From: T3Sed10-241 sp036751905
GTDB lineage: Bacteria > Bacteroidota > Bacteroidia > Flavobacteriales_D > Cryomorphaceae
Length of the DNA: 30,798 nt
Assembly (NCBI GenBank): GCA_036751905.1
Contig: DAIOTP010000026.1
Span: 1-30,798 of the forward strand
Direction of reading: 5' to 3'
Each line of letters opens with the position of its first letter. Positions within the stretch are counted from its first letter, which is position 1. The translations under genes and the position numbers were made by a program. This document shows, in pieces, positions 1 through 8,419 of this stretch. The notes beneath the pieces are model-generated. The model saw only the letters and a list, made by a program, of their open reading frames with translations, was not told where the DNA came from and did not search any database.

Positions 1-1675
1 GCCCACCAATTTCATCGACCGCCATCAGTTCCTCCATATCCGCGGCAATTAACGCATCCACGTTACCAAATGCCCTCGCCAACTTTTTTGCTACAGTTTC
101 GCCCACATACCGAATGCCCAAGGCGAAGAGAACGCGCTCAAAAGGCACTGATTTGGATGCTTCAAGGCCCTTGAGCATATTCATGGCCGACTTTTCGCCC
201 ATGCGTTCCAGCGGCAGAAGTTGCTCCAGCGTAAGATCGTACAAATCGGCGGGGTCATGAATCAATCCTTCATCATACAGTTGTCCTACGGTTTCACTGC
301 CCAAGCCATCTATATTCATTGCCTTTCGGGAAATGAAGTGCTCCATGCGGCCTTTGATTTGTGGAGGGCAGCCGGCCGCATTGGGACAATAGTGCTGTGC
401 TTCACCATCTTTGCGAATGAGTGCTGTACTGCACTCCGGGCATACTGTGGCATAGGCCAGTACAGCGAGTCCCGGCGCACGGCTATTGAAGTCGACCCCG
501 ATCACTTTTGGAATAATTTCGCCGCCTTTTTCAACGAACACAGTATCGCCTTCGCGGATGTCGAGCCTTGATATTTGGTCGGCATTGTGCAAGGATGCCC
601 GCTTCACCGTGGTGCCCGCCAGCAGTACCGGGCGCAAGTGTGCTACGGGTGTGATGGCACCTGTGCGTCCTACCTGATATTCCACTTTTTCGAGCAAGGT
701 GGCTACACGCTCCGCTTTGAATTTGTAGGCCATGGCCCAGCGGGGTGATTTGGCTGTAAAGCCGAGCTCTTCTTGCGCAGCGTAGTCGTTCACCTTGATC
801 ACAACCCCATCAATTTCAAAAGGAAGGTCGTTGCGCGCACTATCCCAATGACTTATAAAGGCCATTACCTCCCCCATATCTTTACAAAGTGCAATGTGGC
901 GCTGGGCTGGATCAGGCGTTTTGAACCCCCAATCTCTGGCCATCAATACATTTTCATAATGACTGTTCATTGGCAATGATTTGCCGTAAAGGCCGTACAA
1001 CATACAGTCGAGCTTTCGCGCAGCCACCACTGCCGAGTCTTGAAGCTTTAGCGTACCCGAGGCCGTATTGCGGGGGTTCATGTAGGGCTCCTCGCCTGCT
1101 TCAACACGGCGTGCGTTCATTGCTGCAAACACCTCACGCGGCATGAATATCTCACCACGTATCTCAAAGGCTCCAGGATACTCACCTCTCAGCCTGAGCG
1201 GAATAGTGGAAATTGTTTTTACATTGGTTGTCACATTTTCCCCCACCTCGCCGTCGCCCCGGGTTACCGCACGGGTTAATACACCATTTTCATATACAAT
1301 GCCTATGGCTACGCCGTCATATTTGAGTTCACATACATAATGCACTTGTTTTTCTGTAATTTTTTGGACCCGAAGCGCCCAATCTTCAAGCTCACCCACA
1401 GTGTAGGCATTGCTCAAGGACATCATGGGGTAATCGTGCTTTACCTTTTCAAAACGGCCTGTAATGTCACCTCCTACCCTATGTGTCGGTGAAGAGGGAT
1501 CTGCATATTGGGGATACGCTGCCTCCAGGTCCTGCAGCGCTTTGAGCATCATGTCGAAATCATAATCGCTCACGGTGGGTGCATTGCGCACGTAGTAGTT
1601 GTGGTTGTGCTCATGGAGCACTTCCCGCAAATGGACAATTTGGTCCCTGACTGAATCAGTATTCGTATTTGACAT
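1..1675 (-). CDS. ligA: NAD-dependent DNA ligase LigA (3' end cut by window edge)
   Basis: NAD+-dependent DNA ligase, which seals nicks during replication and repair in the cytoplasm. About 558 residues are present. The frame is open to the left edge, so roughly the last 100 or more residues (end of the helix-hairpin-helix region and the BRCT domain) are missing. Visible in order are the N-terminal Ia domain with YYVRNAPTVSDYDFD, the SPTHRVGG motif, the adenylation lysine in ELKYDG (about K118), the ARKLDCMLYGL and EIDGVVIKVND motifs, the OB fold, and a four-cysteine zinc finger at about C412, C415, C430 and C436. The start ATG at 1673-1675 gives MSNTNTDSVRDQIVHLRE and lies inside the end of the upstream gene (20-base overlap). 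It is the last gene of the minus-strand run prmC > outer-membrane-type protein > ligA. Identification is very secure. Confidence 0.97.
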   Translation of the reverse strand, partial: MSNTNTDSVRDQIVHLREVLHEHNHNYYVRNAPTVSDYDFDMMLKALQDLEAAYPQYADPSSPTHRVGGDITGRFEKVKHDYPMMSLSNAYTVGELEDWALRVQKITEKQVHYVCELKYDGVAIGIVYENGVLTRAVTRGDGEVGENVTTNVKTISTIPLRLRGEYPGAFEIRGEIFMPREVFAAMNARRVEAGEEPYMNPRNTASGTLKLQDSAVVAARKLDCMLYGLYGKSLPMNSHYENVLMARDWGFKTPDPAQRHIALCKDMGEVMAFISHWDSARNDLPFEIDGVVIKVNDYAAQEELGFTAKSPRWAMAYKFKAERVATLLEKVEYQVGRTGAITPVAHLRPVLLAGTTVKRASLHNADQISRLDIREGDTVFVEKGGEIIPKVIGVDFNSRAPGLAVLAYATVCPECSTALIRKDGEAQHYCPNAAGCPPQIKGRMEHFISRKAMNIDGLGSETVGQLYDEGLIHDPADLYDLTLEQLLPLERMGEKSAMNMLKGLEASKSVPFERVLFALGIRYVGETVAKKLARAFGNVDALIAADMEELMAVDEIGG

Positions 1676-2336
1676 TGGAGTCGAAGAATGAACGTGCGAG
1701 TTTAAACAATTTCAGCTGCACATTGAATACCACAACCGGCCCACTGAAGCTTTGGTTCACGTCGTTTTTCAATCCTGCTACGCCGCGGTAGCCCACACCT
1801 GCGCCCACGCCAAGCCAAAACAAGATATTGTAATCAGCATAAATGGCCAATTCAGCAGTGCTAAAGGGCAATTCGGTATGAAGCACGCGGTTATTCAAAC
1901 CATCTGGATTGTACCACACCCCAACTTTGCCTCCTCCAAGTTGCACATTGGCAGCTATATCCCACTTGGGGTTAAAAAACAGCACCCGGTTGTAGTACAA
2001 GGCGCTGTACCCAAATTCATATTCCACGAGCTCGGATGGGATATCAAAGTCAAATTCTCTGCTAAAGAGGCGGTTGTTGATGAAGTAAACCCCAACACCA
2101 ATGCGGTGTATACGCCGGTAGTCCACTCCCAACTTGATGCCACCTACGGCCACCCATGTGCGGTCCAGGAATGTGCGCCGTGCGTCGAATCCTATATCGG
2201 GTTTCAATTTGTTTTGATATGGTTCCAGTTTGCGCGGACCGTTGATGAGCATCACCGTATCACTTTGCCCGAATTGGGCCACACAGATCATGGGCAGGCA
2301 AAAGCAAAGAATCGTTGTAAGCCTTCGGATCATCAA
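1656..2336 (-). CDS. Exported outer-membrane-type protein, unknown function
   Basis: Unrecognised 226-residue protein. An N-terminal signal peptide is clear (RRLTTILCFCLPMICVAQ, cleavage probably just before or after the Q). The rest is rich in alternating aromatic/hydrophobic segments with Gly and Tyr, such as LGGGKVGVWY and WLGVGAGVGYRGVAG, and resembles a small outer-membrane beta-barrel. The sequence ends in NVKYEY. The start overlaps the prmC stop in an ATGA arrangement (2333-2336) and its stop lies 20 bases inside ligA, so it is almost certainly co-translated with both. A second ATG immediately follows the first, so the start could be one codon later. Export and a barrel-like fold are inferred from composition; no specific family is claimed. 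Confidence 0.8.
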   Translation of the reverse strand: MMIRRLTTILCFCLPMICVAQFGQSDTVMLINGPRKLEPYQNKLKPDIGFDARRTFLDRTWVAVGGIKLGVDYRRIHRIGVGVYFINNRLFSREFDFDIPSELVEYEFGYSALYYNRVLFFNPKWDIAANVQLGGGKVGVWYNPDGLNNRVLHTELPFSTAELAIYADYNILFWLGVGAGVGYRGVAGLKNDVNQSFSGPVVVFNVQLKLFKLARSFFDSNVKYEY

Positions 2337-3199
2337 TTGCGTACAGCCCTTATCATACGGTCATTTCCGTTCAGATCTTTACGCAATTCCACCCCGAGGT
2401 ATCCACGGTCACGCAGCAGCTGGCAAATGCTGGCCCCATAGCGGCGGTTTATTTCGAAGTACAAGCGGCCGCCACGGCTCAAATGGCCATCAGCGAGGTC
2501 TACGATCTTTCTGTAGAAAATGAGCGGATCCTGCTCCGGTGCGAAAATGGCGGCATGTGGCTCATAATTGAGCACATTGTCGTGCATATCCCCTTTCTCT
2601 TCATGGGTTACATAAGGCGGGTTGCTTACCATGATGTCAAATTCCATAAATCCAAAGCTGTGCTGCTGGAGCAGGTCAAATTGAAAAAACTCGATTTGAA
2701 CGTTGTTGTTGCGCGCATTTTTCGCTGCCAAATCCAAAACCCCAGGGAAAAAATCAACACCATATACCATGGCTTGAGGACAGTGGGTCTTGAGGGCAAT
2801 GGCAATACAGCCTGAACCAGTACCAAGGTCCATAATGCGCTGGCGCGGCTCACGCTGGTCTTGTAAAATCCATTGCACCAATTCTTCCGTTTCCGGTCGA
2901 GGAATCAAAACGTGTTGATTGACCTGTATAGGAATCTTGTAAAATACCGTGCAACCCAGCAGGTACTGTATGGGTTCCGACCTGCTCAAACCAGCCACAA
3001 TCTCTTCAAAAAGCGCTTGTTGCGGCCGAGCAATGGGTGCATCAGCTTTTATGAGCACATCAATTTTGCGCAAATTCATCACCTCCTCGAAGGCCAGGTG
3101 TATGAAAGACTCTATTTCCCGCTCAGGGTACAAACCTTTCAAGCCTCTGCGAAACAGTTGAATTACATCTGAAACTTTGGCCAGCTTGTTTTCAATCAT
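2333..3199 (-). CDS. prmC: Peptide chain release factor N5-glutamine methyltransferase PrmC (HemK)
   Basis: SAM-dependent methyltransferase that methylates the GGQ glutamine of release factors RF1 and RF2, a cytoplasmic step needed for efficient termination. At 288 residues it has the usual family length. Visible are the helical N-terminal domain (1-95), the RPETEELV motif (101-108), SAM-binding motif I DLGTGSG (124-130) and the catalytic NPPY motif (193-196). The frame stays open 50 codons further upstream, but that stretch is basic and low in similarity. The ATG at 3197-3199 is preferred because it begins the conserved N-terminal domain and has an AGGAG-like sequence a few bases before it. 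It is the first gene of the run with the exported protein and ligA, and is divergent from ribD. Confidence 0.96.
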   Translation of the reverse strand: MIENKLAKVSDVIQLFRRGLKGLYPEREIESFIHLAFEEVMNLRKIDVLIKADAPIARPQQALFEEIVAGLSRSEPIQYLLGCTVFYKIPIQVNQHVLIPRPETEELVQWILQDQREPRQRIMDLGTGSGCIAIALKTHCPQAMVYGVDFFPGVLDLAAKNARNNNVQIEFFQFDLLQQHSFGFMEFDIMVSNPPYVTHEEKGDMHDNVLNYEPHAAIFAPEQDPLIFYRKIVDLADGHLSRGGRLYFEINRRYGASICQLLRDRGYLGVELRKDLNGNDRMIRAVRN

Positions 3200-3238
3200 G
3201 GAGCTCCTAATCTGAACTGTAAATTTAATACAAACCGA

Positions 3239-3268
3239 TGGCGCTGACGCCAGAAAGCTTTTTTTTTT
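3239..3268 (+). terminator. Small hairpin followed by a T10 tract in the prmC/ribD divergent region
   Basis: A perfect 5-bp stem TGGCG/CGCCA with a CTGA loop (3239-3252) is followed, after six bases, by ten T residues (3259-3268). The shape is that of a weak intrinsic terminator read on the plus strand. No plus-strand gene lies immediately upstream, so it could block antisense readthrough from prmC or act in the ribD leader. On the minus strand it would sit in the prmC 5' leader. Function is uncertain. Confidence 0.25.
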
Positions 3269-3366
3269 CATAAACACCGAAAAGGAAAGCTGTCTAAAGT
3301 ACCTCCTTGGATAAATGCAGGGCAGTACTGTTGTGCAACTTTGCTTCAATTGCTTACTTTTCGGCC

Positions 3367-4431
3367 ATGAAATCGGACGAATGGTTCATGCGACGCTGCC
3401 TAGAACTGGCAGCCAAAGGAACGGCCAAAGTAGCCCCCAACCCTATGGTGGGCGCCGTGGTAGTGCACGAGGGCAAGATCGTGGGCAACGGCTTTCACCG
3501 AAGTTATGGCGAACCTCACGCCGAAGTGCATGCCATCAATGAAGTAGCCGATTTGGGCGTACTGAAGCGAAGCACCCTCTATGTGAATATGGAGCCATGT
3601 TCACATTTTGGAAAGACTCCGCCCTGTGCCGATTTGATCATCGCTTCGGGTATACCCCGGGTGATCATCGGGCAGCGCGATCCAAATCCGCTTGTGGCAG
3701 GTTCAGGCATTGACAAACTGAAGCAGGCCGGCATACAAGTTACTTCGGGTGTGTATGAAGCCCAGTGCCTTTACCTCAACAGGCGCTTTAACACTTTTCA
3801 CGAAATGGGGCGCCCATACGTTGTGCTGAAGTGGGCCCGCTCACTTGATGGATTCATGGATAAGATACGCAGCGATGAGGAGCAATCAGGGGTGCATTGG
3901 ATAAGCCACCCGGCCACAAAGAAACTTGTACACCGCTGGCGGTCAGAGGAAAAATCCATATTGATAGGTGCCACAACCCTTGCCAATGATGACCCCAGCC
4001 TTACGGTACGCGATTTCTCCGGGAGCAATCCCCACCGCATGGTGCTTTCGCACCGCGGTGCGCTTTCCGTGAAAGCCAGACTTTTCCATGATGCCCTACC
4101 CATTGAAGTGGTATCACACCAAGGAGGGCCGGTATCGCCCTTGCTTCGCGACAACGGCACCCTGACATGGACTGCAGCCCAAGCCAACGAAAACCTGGTG
4201 CTGGCTGCCTTGCGCTCCTTGCACAAAAAGGGCATTACAAGCGTGCTGGTGGAAGGTGGAGCCGAAACCCTGGGCAGCTTTTTATCGCTTGGGCTTTGGG
4301 ACGAAGCCCGCATCATTACCTCGCCACGGAGCATGGGTACCGGCAAGCCAGCACCCCGCATTGATGGCATACTACCCGATGCCCAATTTCAATACGGGCA
4401 GGATTTGATAAGCACCTACTTCAGAATATGA
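3367..4431 (+). CDS. ribD: Bifunctional riboflavin biosynthesis deaminase/reductase RibD
   Basis: Two-domain enzyme of riboflavin synthesis that deaminates the pyrimidine product of GTP cyclohydrolase II and then reduces its ribosyl side chain with NADPH. At 354 residues it has normal length. The N-terminal deaminase domain shows the zinc site H51-A-E53 (HAEVHAI) and the PCSHFGKTPPC motif (C78, C87). The C-terminal reductase begins near residue 150 (RPYVVLKWARSLDGF) and contains the VLVEGGAETLGSF motif. The frame is open 20 codons earlier, but the ATG at 3367 begins the conserved MKSDEWFMRRCLELA segment. It is divergent from prmC, and its stop overlaps the start of the next gene by four bases (ATGA), so translation is coupled to a transporter gene. 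I see no FMN riboswitch in the 167-base leader region. Confidence 0.97.
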   Translation: MKSDEWFMRRCLELAAKGTAKVAPNPMVGAVVVHEGKIVGNGFHRSYGEPHAEVHAINEVADLGVLKRSTLYVNMEPCSHFGKTPPCADLIIASGIPRVIIGQRDPNPLVAGSGIDKLKQAGIQVTSGVYEAQCLYLNRRFNTFHEMGRPYVVLKWARSLDGFMDKIRSDEEQSGVHWISHPATKKLVHRWRSEEKSILIGATTLANDDPSLTVRDFSGSNPHRMVLSHRGALSVKARLFHDALPIEVVSHQGGPVSPLLRDNGTLTWTAAQANENLVLAALRSLHKKGITSVLVEGGAETLGSFLSLGLWDEARIITSPRSMGTGKPAPRIDGILPDAQFQYGQDLISTYFRI

Positions 4432-5303
4432 TCTATCTTATTCTGAGTATTTTGTGCTCGAGCTTGATCTATGCCCTGTTCAAGTCATTTGAGCGCTATG
4501 GAGTAGACACTTTTCCCGCCATAGTGATCAATTACTATATGGCAGCAATTTTTGGTTTTGTGTACTTGGGTGATATGAGCACCACAGCGGCTTCCATATT
4601 TGAGGCCAAGTGGTTGCCATGGGCGGCCTTGGTTGGATTTCTATTCATCACCTTATTTTACATCATTGCTGCAGTCAGTCAGCAATTTGGAGTAACTGTG
4701 GCAAGCATAGCTTCCAAAATGTCGCTGATTATCCCTGTGGCCATCCTGCTGGCGATCGATCCAAGTGAGGGCGCCGGGATAACAAAAATTATAGGCATAC
4801 TCGTAGGTTTGCTCGCAGTATTCCTCGCTTCTGACAAGGGCCGGGCCCAGCGTGCTGCCAATGCAAAACTCATTTTGCCCATTGTGCTTTTTGTCGGGAG
4901 CGGTGGATTGGACTTTATATTGGCCATTGTCCAAAAAACTTTCTTACATACGCCGCTTGATTACAAGCTTTTTGTGCCAGTGCCCTTTGCCTTCGCAGCA
5001 ATTTTGGGCACTGTGGTGCTTGTGATACGGAGCAAACAGAAAATTGCCACCAACCACAAACGCAACCTCCTTGGCGGCTTGGTTTTAGGGCTTGTAAACT
5101 ACGGGAGCATCTACTTTTTGCTGAGGGCCATAGGAAGTTCACTGCTCGACCGTTCAAGCGCCATTCCCGCCAACAATATTGGAATCGTACTGCTGTCTAC
5201 CCTCATAGGCATTGTACTCTATAAAGAGCGCCTTTCGGCAAAAAATGCAGCAGGCGTGGCCCTTGCAGTACTGAGCATACTCCTGCTTACCTATCTGGCT
5301 TAG
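4428..5303 (+). CDS. EamA/DMT-superfamily inner-membrane transporter
   Basis: 291-residue integral membrane protein with about ten predicted hydrophobic segments arranged as two EamA-like halves, typical of the drug/metabolite transporter superfamily. It starts with a hydrophobic helix (IYLILSILCSSLIYALF) and ends with a final helix (GVALAVLSILLLTYLA). The second half contains the family-typical pattern of a helix rich in Ser/Asn/Ile followed by a short basic loop (YKERLSAKN). The substrate cannot be read from sequence. Because its ATG overlaps the ribD stop, and EamA-family RibN proteins carry riboflavin in other bacteria, a flavin-related substrate is a reasonable but unproven idea. Confidence 0.88.
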   Translation: MIYLILSILCSSLIYALFKSFERYGVDTFPAIVINYYMAAIFGFVYLGDMSTTAASIFEAKWLPWAALVGFLFITLFYIIAAVSQQFGVTVASIASKMSLIIPVAILLAIDPSEGAGITKIIGILVGLLAVFLASDKGRAQRAANAKLILPIVLFVGSGGLDFILAIVQKTFLHTPLDYKLFVPVPFAFAAILGTVVLVIRSKQKIATNHKRNLLGGLVLGLVNYGSIYFLLRAIGSSLLDRSSAIPANNIGIVLLSTLIGIVLYKERLSAKNAAGVALAVLSILLLTYLA

Positions 5304-5305
5304 GC

Positions 5306-5911
5306 ATGGAGGAGTATTATACCCTGGCAAAGGAAGGCAGTAGCCTTTACAAAGTGAAGGGAAGCAAACACCTCGGATATGCCCTTCCTGTGGACAACAT
5401 AGACAATGCCAAAGAATACCTCGAGAATTTGCGTAAAATTCATCCGCTTTCCAACCATGTGTGCTTCGCGTGGCACATTGGCTTGGAGCGCCCCAATATG
5501 CGCAATAGCGACGATGGTGAACCCTCCAACAGCGCAGGCCCACCCATTCAAGGCCAAATCGAACGCTATGAACTTCGCAACACCTTGGTGGCCGTAGTTC
5601 GCTATTTTGGCGGCACCAAGCTCGGTGTGGGGGGCCTTATTGATGCTTACCGCAATGCCGCACAAATGGCAATACAGGATGCCGAAATCGTAAAAAAGGT
5701 GCCCTTGAGCCATTTTAGGTTACACTTCAGCTATGACCGTATGAGTGAAGTGATGTACATACTGCGCACCCATCAATGGCATAGCGCTGAGCATATCTTT
5801 GAGCTAACATGTAGCCTTAAAATGTCGGTTCAACCCAAAAAAGTGCCTGAAATACAACATGCCTTCGCAGCTTTTACCGACATTCGCATCGAACATTTAG
5901 GTACTTATTAG
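5306..5911 (+). CDS. YigZ/IMPACT family protein
   Basis: 201-residue member of the YigZ (IMPACT, UPF0029) family, widespread cytoplasmic proteins related to the eukaryotic translation regulator IMPACT. The bacterial biochemical role is not firmly established. Conserved marks are the DDGEPS motif (69-74), which continues into a GPPI segment, and RYFGGTKLGVGGL (99-111), both diagnostic of the N-terminal domain. The C-terminal part (about 130-201) fits the ferredoxin-like YigZ C-terminal domain. It begins two bases after the transporter stop and its own stop directly abuts the next ATG, so it is the third gene of a tightly packed run from ribD. Confidence 0.92.
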   Translation: MEEYYTLAKEGSSLYKVKGSKHLGYALPVDNIDNAKEYLENLRKIHPLSNHVCFAWHIGLERPNMRNSDDGEPSNSAGPPIQGQIERYELRNTLVAVVRYFGGTKLGVGGLIDAYRNAAQMAIQDAEIVKKVPLSHFRLHFSYDRMSEVMYILRTHQWHSAEHIFELTCSLKMSVQPKKVPEIQHAFAAFTDIRIEHLGTY

Positions 5912-6868
5912 ATGAACTACGACATACTCAAAAAGCTTTGTGCTGTCCCCGCAACCGCCGGTGATGAAGGCTTAATGACCGAATTTATCCTGAAATATTT
6001 CGCTGAATACAGCGCCTCCTTTAAGACCATGCCCCAGGTGTATTCCGGAGCTGGCTTTCAAGACATGGTTATAGCCATATTCGGGGTGCCGCGCACAGCC
6101 ATTTTTGCACATATGGACACGGTGGGTTACTGTGTGGGCTATGAAAAGGATTTGATCAAAATAGGGAACCCAAAAGCCCCGGATGGCACGCAACTGCAGG
6201 GTTTTGTGGAAGGTCAACTGCACAATTGCACCCTTAAAGTGGCCAAATCCAAAAGCCGGGAGGACAAAAAGGTACGGACGCCAGCAGAAGAGACATACCA
6301 CTATGAAGGCAAGGCAAACTTTGCCCCCGGAACACCCTTGAGCTACGCCCCTGATTGGAAAGAGTCCAAAAAGTTCATCAAAAGCGCTTACCTCGATGAC
6401 AGGCTTGGCGTGTGGAATGCCTTGCAACAATGCCATAATTTAGAGCACGGCGCTGTAGTATTCAGCACCTATGAAGAGGTAGGAGGAGGCGGTGCCCAGT
6501 TCGCAGGCCGCTTCCTCCAAGAAAATTTTGGCGTTCAGCAGGCACTTATCAGCGATGTGACCTTATTGGGCAAGCACATTCGTCATAACAAGGGGGTGGC
6601 CATAAGCATGCGCGACAGAGGCATACCCCGACAAAAATTTGTAAAACGAATCATTGCCATAGCCAAAGCCAATGGCATACCGCACCAAATAGAAGTCGAA
6701 AAGGCGGGAGGCAGTGACGGAATCAGCCTTCAAAACAGCAGCTGGGCATGGGATTGGTGCTTTATTGGTCCACCCGAAGACAATTACCACCAACCCGGTG
6801 AAAAGGTGGCCAAAGACGATATTGATGCCATGCTTGCATTGTATGAAGTTTTGATGCGTGAGCTGTGA
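5912..6868 (+). CDS. M42-family (MH clan) metallopeptidase
   Basis: 318-residue cytoplasmic peptidase of the M42/M20-like dinuclear zinc group (glutamyl- or cellulase-associated aminopeptidase type). The ligand pattern is visible: AHMDT (H67, D69), the bridging Asp in LDDR (162-163), the catalytic EE pair in TYEEVGGGGA (E188, E189), D215 in ISDVT and the final His in NYHQPGE (H293). A lysine-rich insert near 110-125 is unusual. Its ATG directly follows the YigZ stop with no spacer, so it is likely the last gene of the ribD run; a gap of 143 bases then follows. Exact substrate preference is unknown. Confidence 0.87.
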   Translation: MNYDILKKLCAVPATAGDEGLMTEFILKYFAEYSASFKTMPQVYSGAGFQDMVIAIFGVPRTAIFAHMDTVGYCVGYEKDLIKIGNPKAPDGTQLQGFVEGQLHNCTLKVAKSKSREDKKVRTPAEETYHYEGKANFAPGTPLSYAPDWKESKKFIKSAYLDDRLGVWNALQQCHNLEHGAVVFSTYEEVGGGGAQFAGRFLQENFGVQQALISDVTLLGKHIRHNKGVAISMRDRGIPRQKFVKRIIAIAKANGIPHQIEVEKAGGSDGISLQNSSWAWDWCFIGPPEDNYHQPGEKVAKDDIDAMLALYEVLMREL

Positions 6869-6928
6869 ACAATTCCTCAGGGTTCAGGGATATAGCTTAG
6901 TATTTCAGAGAAAGGTATATCATCCATA

Positions 6929-6964
6929 TTTGGTTCCTGTTTGAAACTTGGTTGCATATATTTA
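6929..6964 (+). promoter_or_regulatory. Possible promoter upstream of kmo
   Basis: TATATTTA (6957-6964) matches seven of eight positions of the Bacteroidota -7 element TAnnTTTG and lies about 47 bases before the kmo ATG. TTTG copies occur at 6929-6932 (24-base spacer) and 6940-6943 (13-base spacer); neither has the ideal spacing of about 19-21. Weak call, but kmo is separated by 143 bases from the gene before it and probably needs its own promoter. Confidence 0.22.
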
Positions 6965-7011
6965 TCGATCAACTCATTGAAGCATTACACTTCTGTTAAA
7001 CACCACAATTC

Positions 7012-8346
7012 ATGAAAAACGTTCTTGTAATCGGTGCGGGCCTTGTTGGCTCACTTCTCTCCGCCAATCTTTCGCGCCGTGGCTACCGCGTTACAGTATT
7101 CGAAAGGCGTCCAGATATGCGCAATTTTCAATTGAGCGCTGGCAAATCAATCAACCTGGCCTTGAGCACACGCGGTTGGAAAGCAATAGAAATGATAGGC
7201 CTCAAAGAGAAAGTGGCTTCTATCGCAATACCGATGTACGGACGCAAAATTCACGATATACACGGCGCTGTGAGTTACCAGCCTTACGGCAAGGAAGGCC
7301 AGGCGATATACTCCGTTTCGCGTGGCGAACTGAATTGTGTGCTCATGGATAAAGCGGAGGAATCTTCCGTAGAAATGCACTTTGATTGGAAATGTACCGG
7401 TGTGAACTTCGAAGCGGGAGTTGCCTTTTTTCAGCACAACCACACTGGCGAACAAAAAGAAGTAAAAGCCGACCTGATATTCGGAACCGATGGGGCCTTT
7501 TCACAGGTGAGGGCCGATATGATGAAAACCCCGCGCTTCAATTATCAGCAAGAGTTCATACCTCATGGCTACAGAGAATTGTTGCTGCCCGCGGCTGAAG
7601 ATGGCGGTTTTCTCATGGAAAAAAATGCGCTGCACATATGGCCTCGGGGGGGATATATGTTGATCGCCTTACCCAACCTCGACGGCAGCTTTACCTGCAC
7701 ACTGTTTATGCCCTATGAGGGCAAGCATTCTTTTGGCGCGCTCAACAGTGATGAAGCTGTGGATGCGTTTTTTCGGGAGGTATTTCCGGACTTTTATGCA
7801 CTAATGCCCAATCTGACTGAGAATTACAACACCCATCCCCTTTCCGATCTGGTGATTATACGCTGCTATCCGTGGGTGTACAAAAACACATGTTTGCTTG
7901 GTGATGCCAGCCATGCCATTGTTCCATTCTATGGTCAAGGCATGAACAGCGGTTTTGAAGATTGCAGCATTATGGATGGCCTTATTGAGGAACATCGGCA
8001 CAATTGGGGCGCCATACTCCCTGCCTTTCAAGAACAACGCAAGCCTGATGCCGATGCTATCGCCGAGTTGGCCATGCGCAATTACGTTGAAATGCGCGAT
8101 TTGGTGGCTGATCCATCTTTCATTTTGCAAAAGAAAATTGAAGCGCGCATCCACGAACGCCATCCGGACAAATGGATGCCTTTGTATACCCAGGTTACAT
8201 TCAGCCACCGTCGCTACTCCGAAGCGCTCGCCGAGGGCAAGGTGCAAGACGCCATCATGCAGCAATTCCTGCGGCGCCAGGATACCGAAGCGCGTTGGGA
8301 TGATGATGAACTGGCAGAGGAAATTTTAGCGGCCAAGTTGCGTTGA
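7012..8346 (+). CDS. kmo: Kynurenine 3-monooxygenase
   Basis: FAD- and NADPH-dependent hydroxylase converting kynurenine to 3-hydroxykynurenine in tryptophan breakdown or the kynurenine route to NAD. At 444 residues it has the normal length. An N-terminal FAD-binding GAGLVG motif (8-13) is followed by VTVFERRPD and by GKSINLALSTRGWKAIE, a kynurenine-monooxygenase signature. The GDASHAIVPFYGQGMNSGFED region (D298 is the flavin Asp) is also family-specific within the class A flavoprotein monooxygenases. Unlike the mammalian enzyme I see no C-terminal membrane anchor, so it is probably soluble. No other kynurenine-pathway gene lies in the window. Confidence 0.96.
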   Translation: MKNVLVIGAGLVGSLLSANLSRRGYRVTVFERRPDMRNFQLSAGKSINLALSTRGWKAIEMIGLKEKVASIAIPMYGRKIHDIHGAVSYQPYGKEGQAIYSVSRGELNCVLMDKAEESSVEMHFDWKCTGVNFEAGVAFFQHNHTGEQKEVKADLIFGTDGAFSQVRADMMKTPRFNYQQEFIPHGYRELLLPAAEDGGFLMEKNALHIWPRGGYMLIALPNLDGSFTCTLFMPYEGKHSFGALNSDEAVDAFFREVFPDFYALMPNLTENYNTHPLSDLVIIRCYPWVYKNTCLLGDASHAIVPFYGQGMNSGFEDCSIMDGLIEEHRHNWGAILPAFQEQRKPDADAIAELAMRNYVEMRDLVADPSFILQKKIEARIHERHPDKWMPLYTQVTFSHRRYSEALAEGKVQDAIMQQFLRRQDTEARWDDDELAEEILAAKLR

Positions 8347-8419
8347 TATTGGAGTAACCAAGGTGGCACAATCCGCGTAAGTGAGGCTCTCCCCTTGAGC
8401 TCAAACAGAACCGCACTGT

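Noticed and set aside
1752..2441. Plus-strand open frame of 229 codons across the small exported protein and prmC
   Set aside because: It is antisense to two genes with coherent overlaps and clear signals, and the translation shows no family features.
3331..3362. TTG ... TACTTTTC as a ribD promoter
   Set aside because: The spacing is acceptable (21 bases) but transcription would start at or after the ATG, and the -7 element is imperfect. Too weak to list as a feature.
3200..3366. Possible FMN riboswitch before ribD
   Set aside because: The conserved RFN-element segments are not present, and the region is only 167 bases, part of it the prmC leader.
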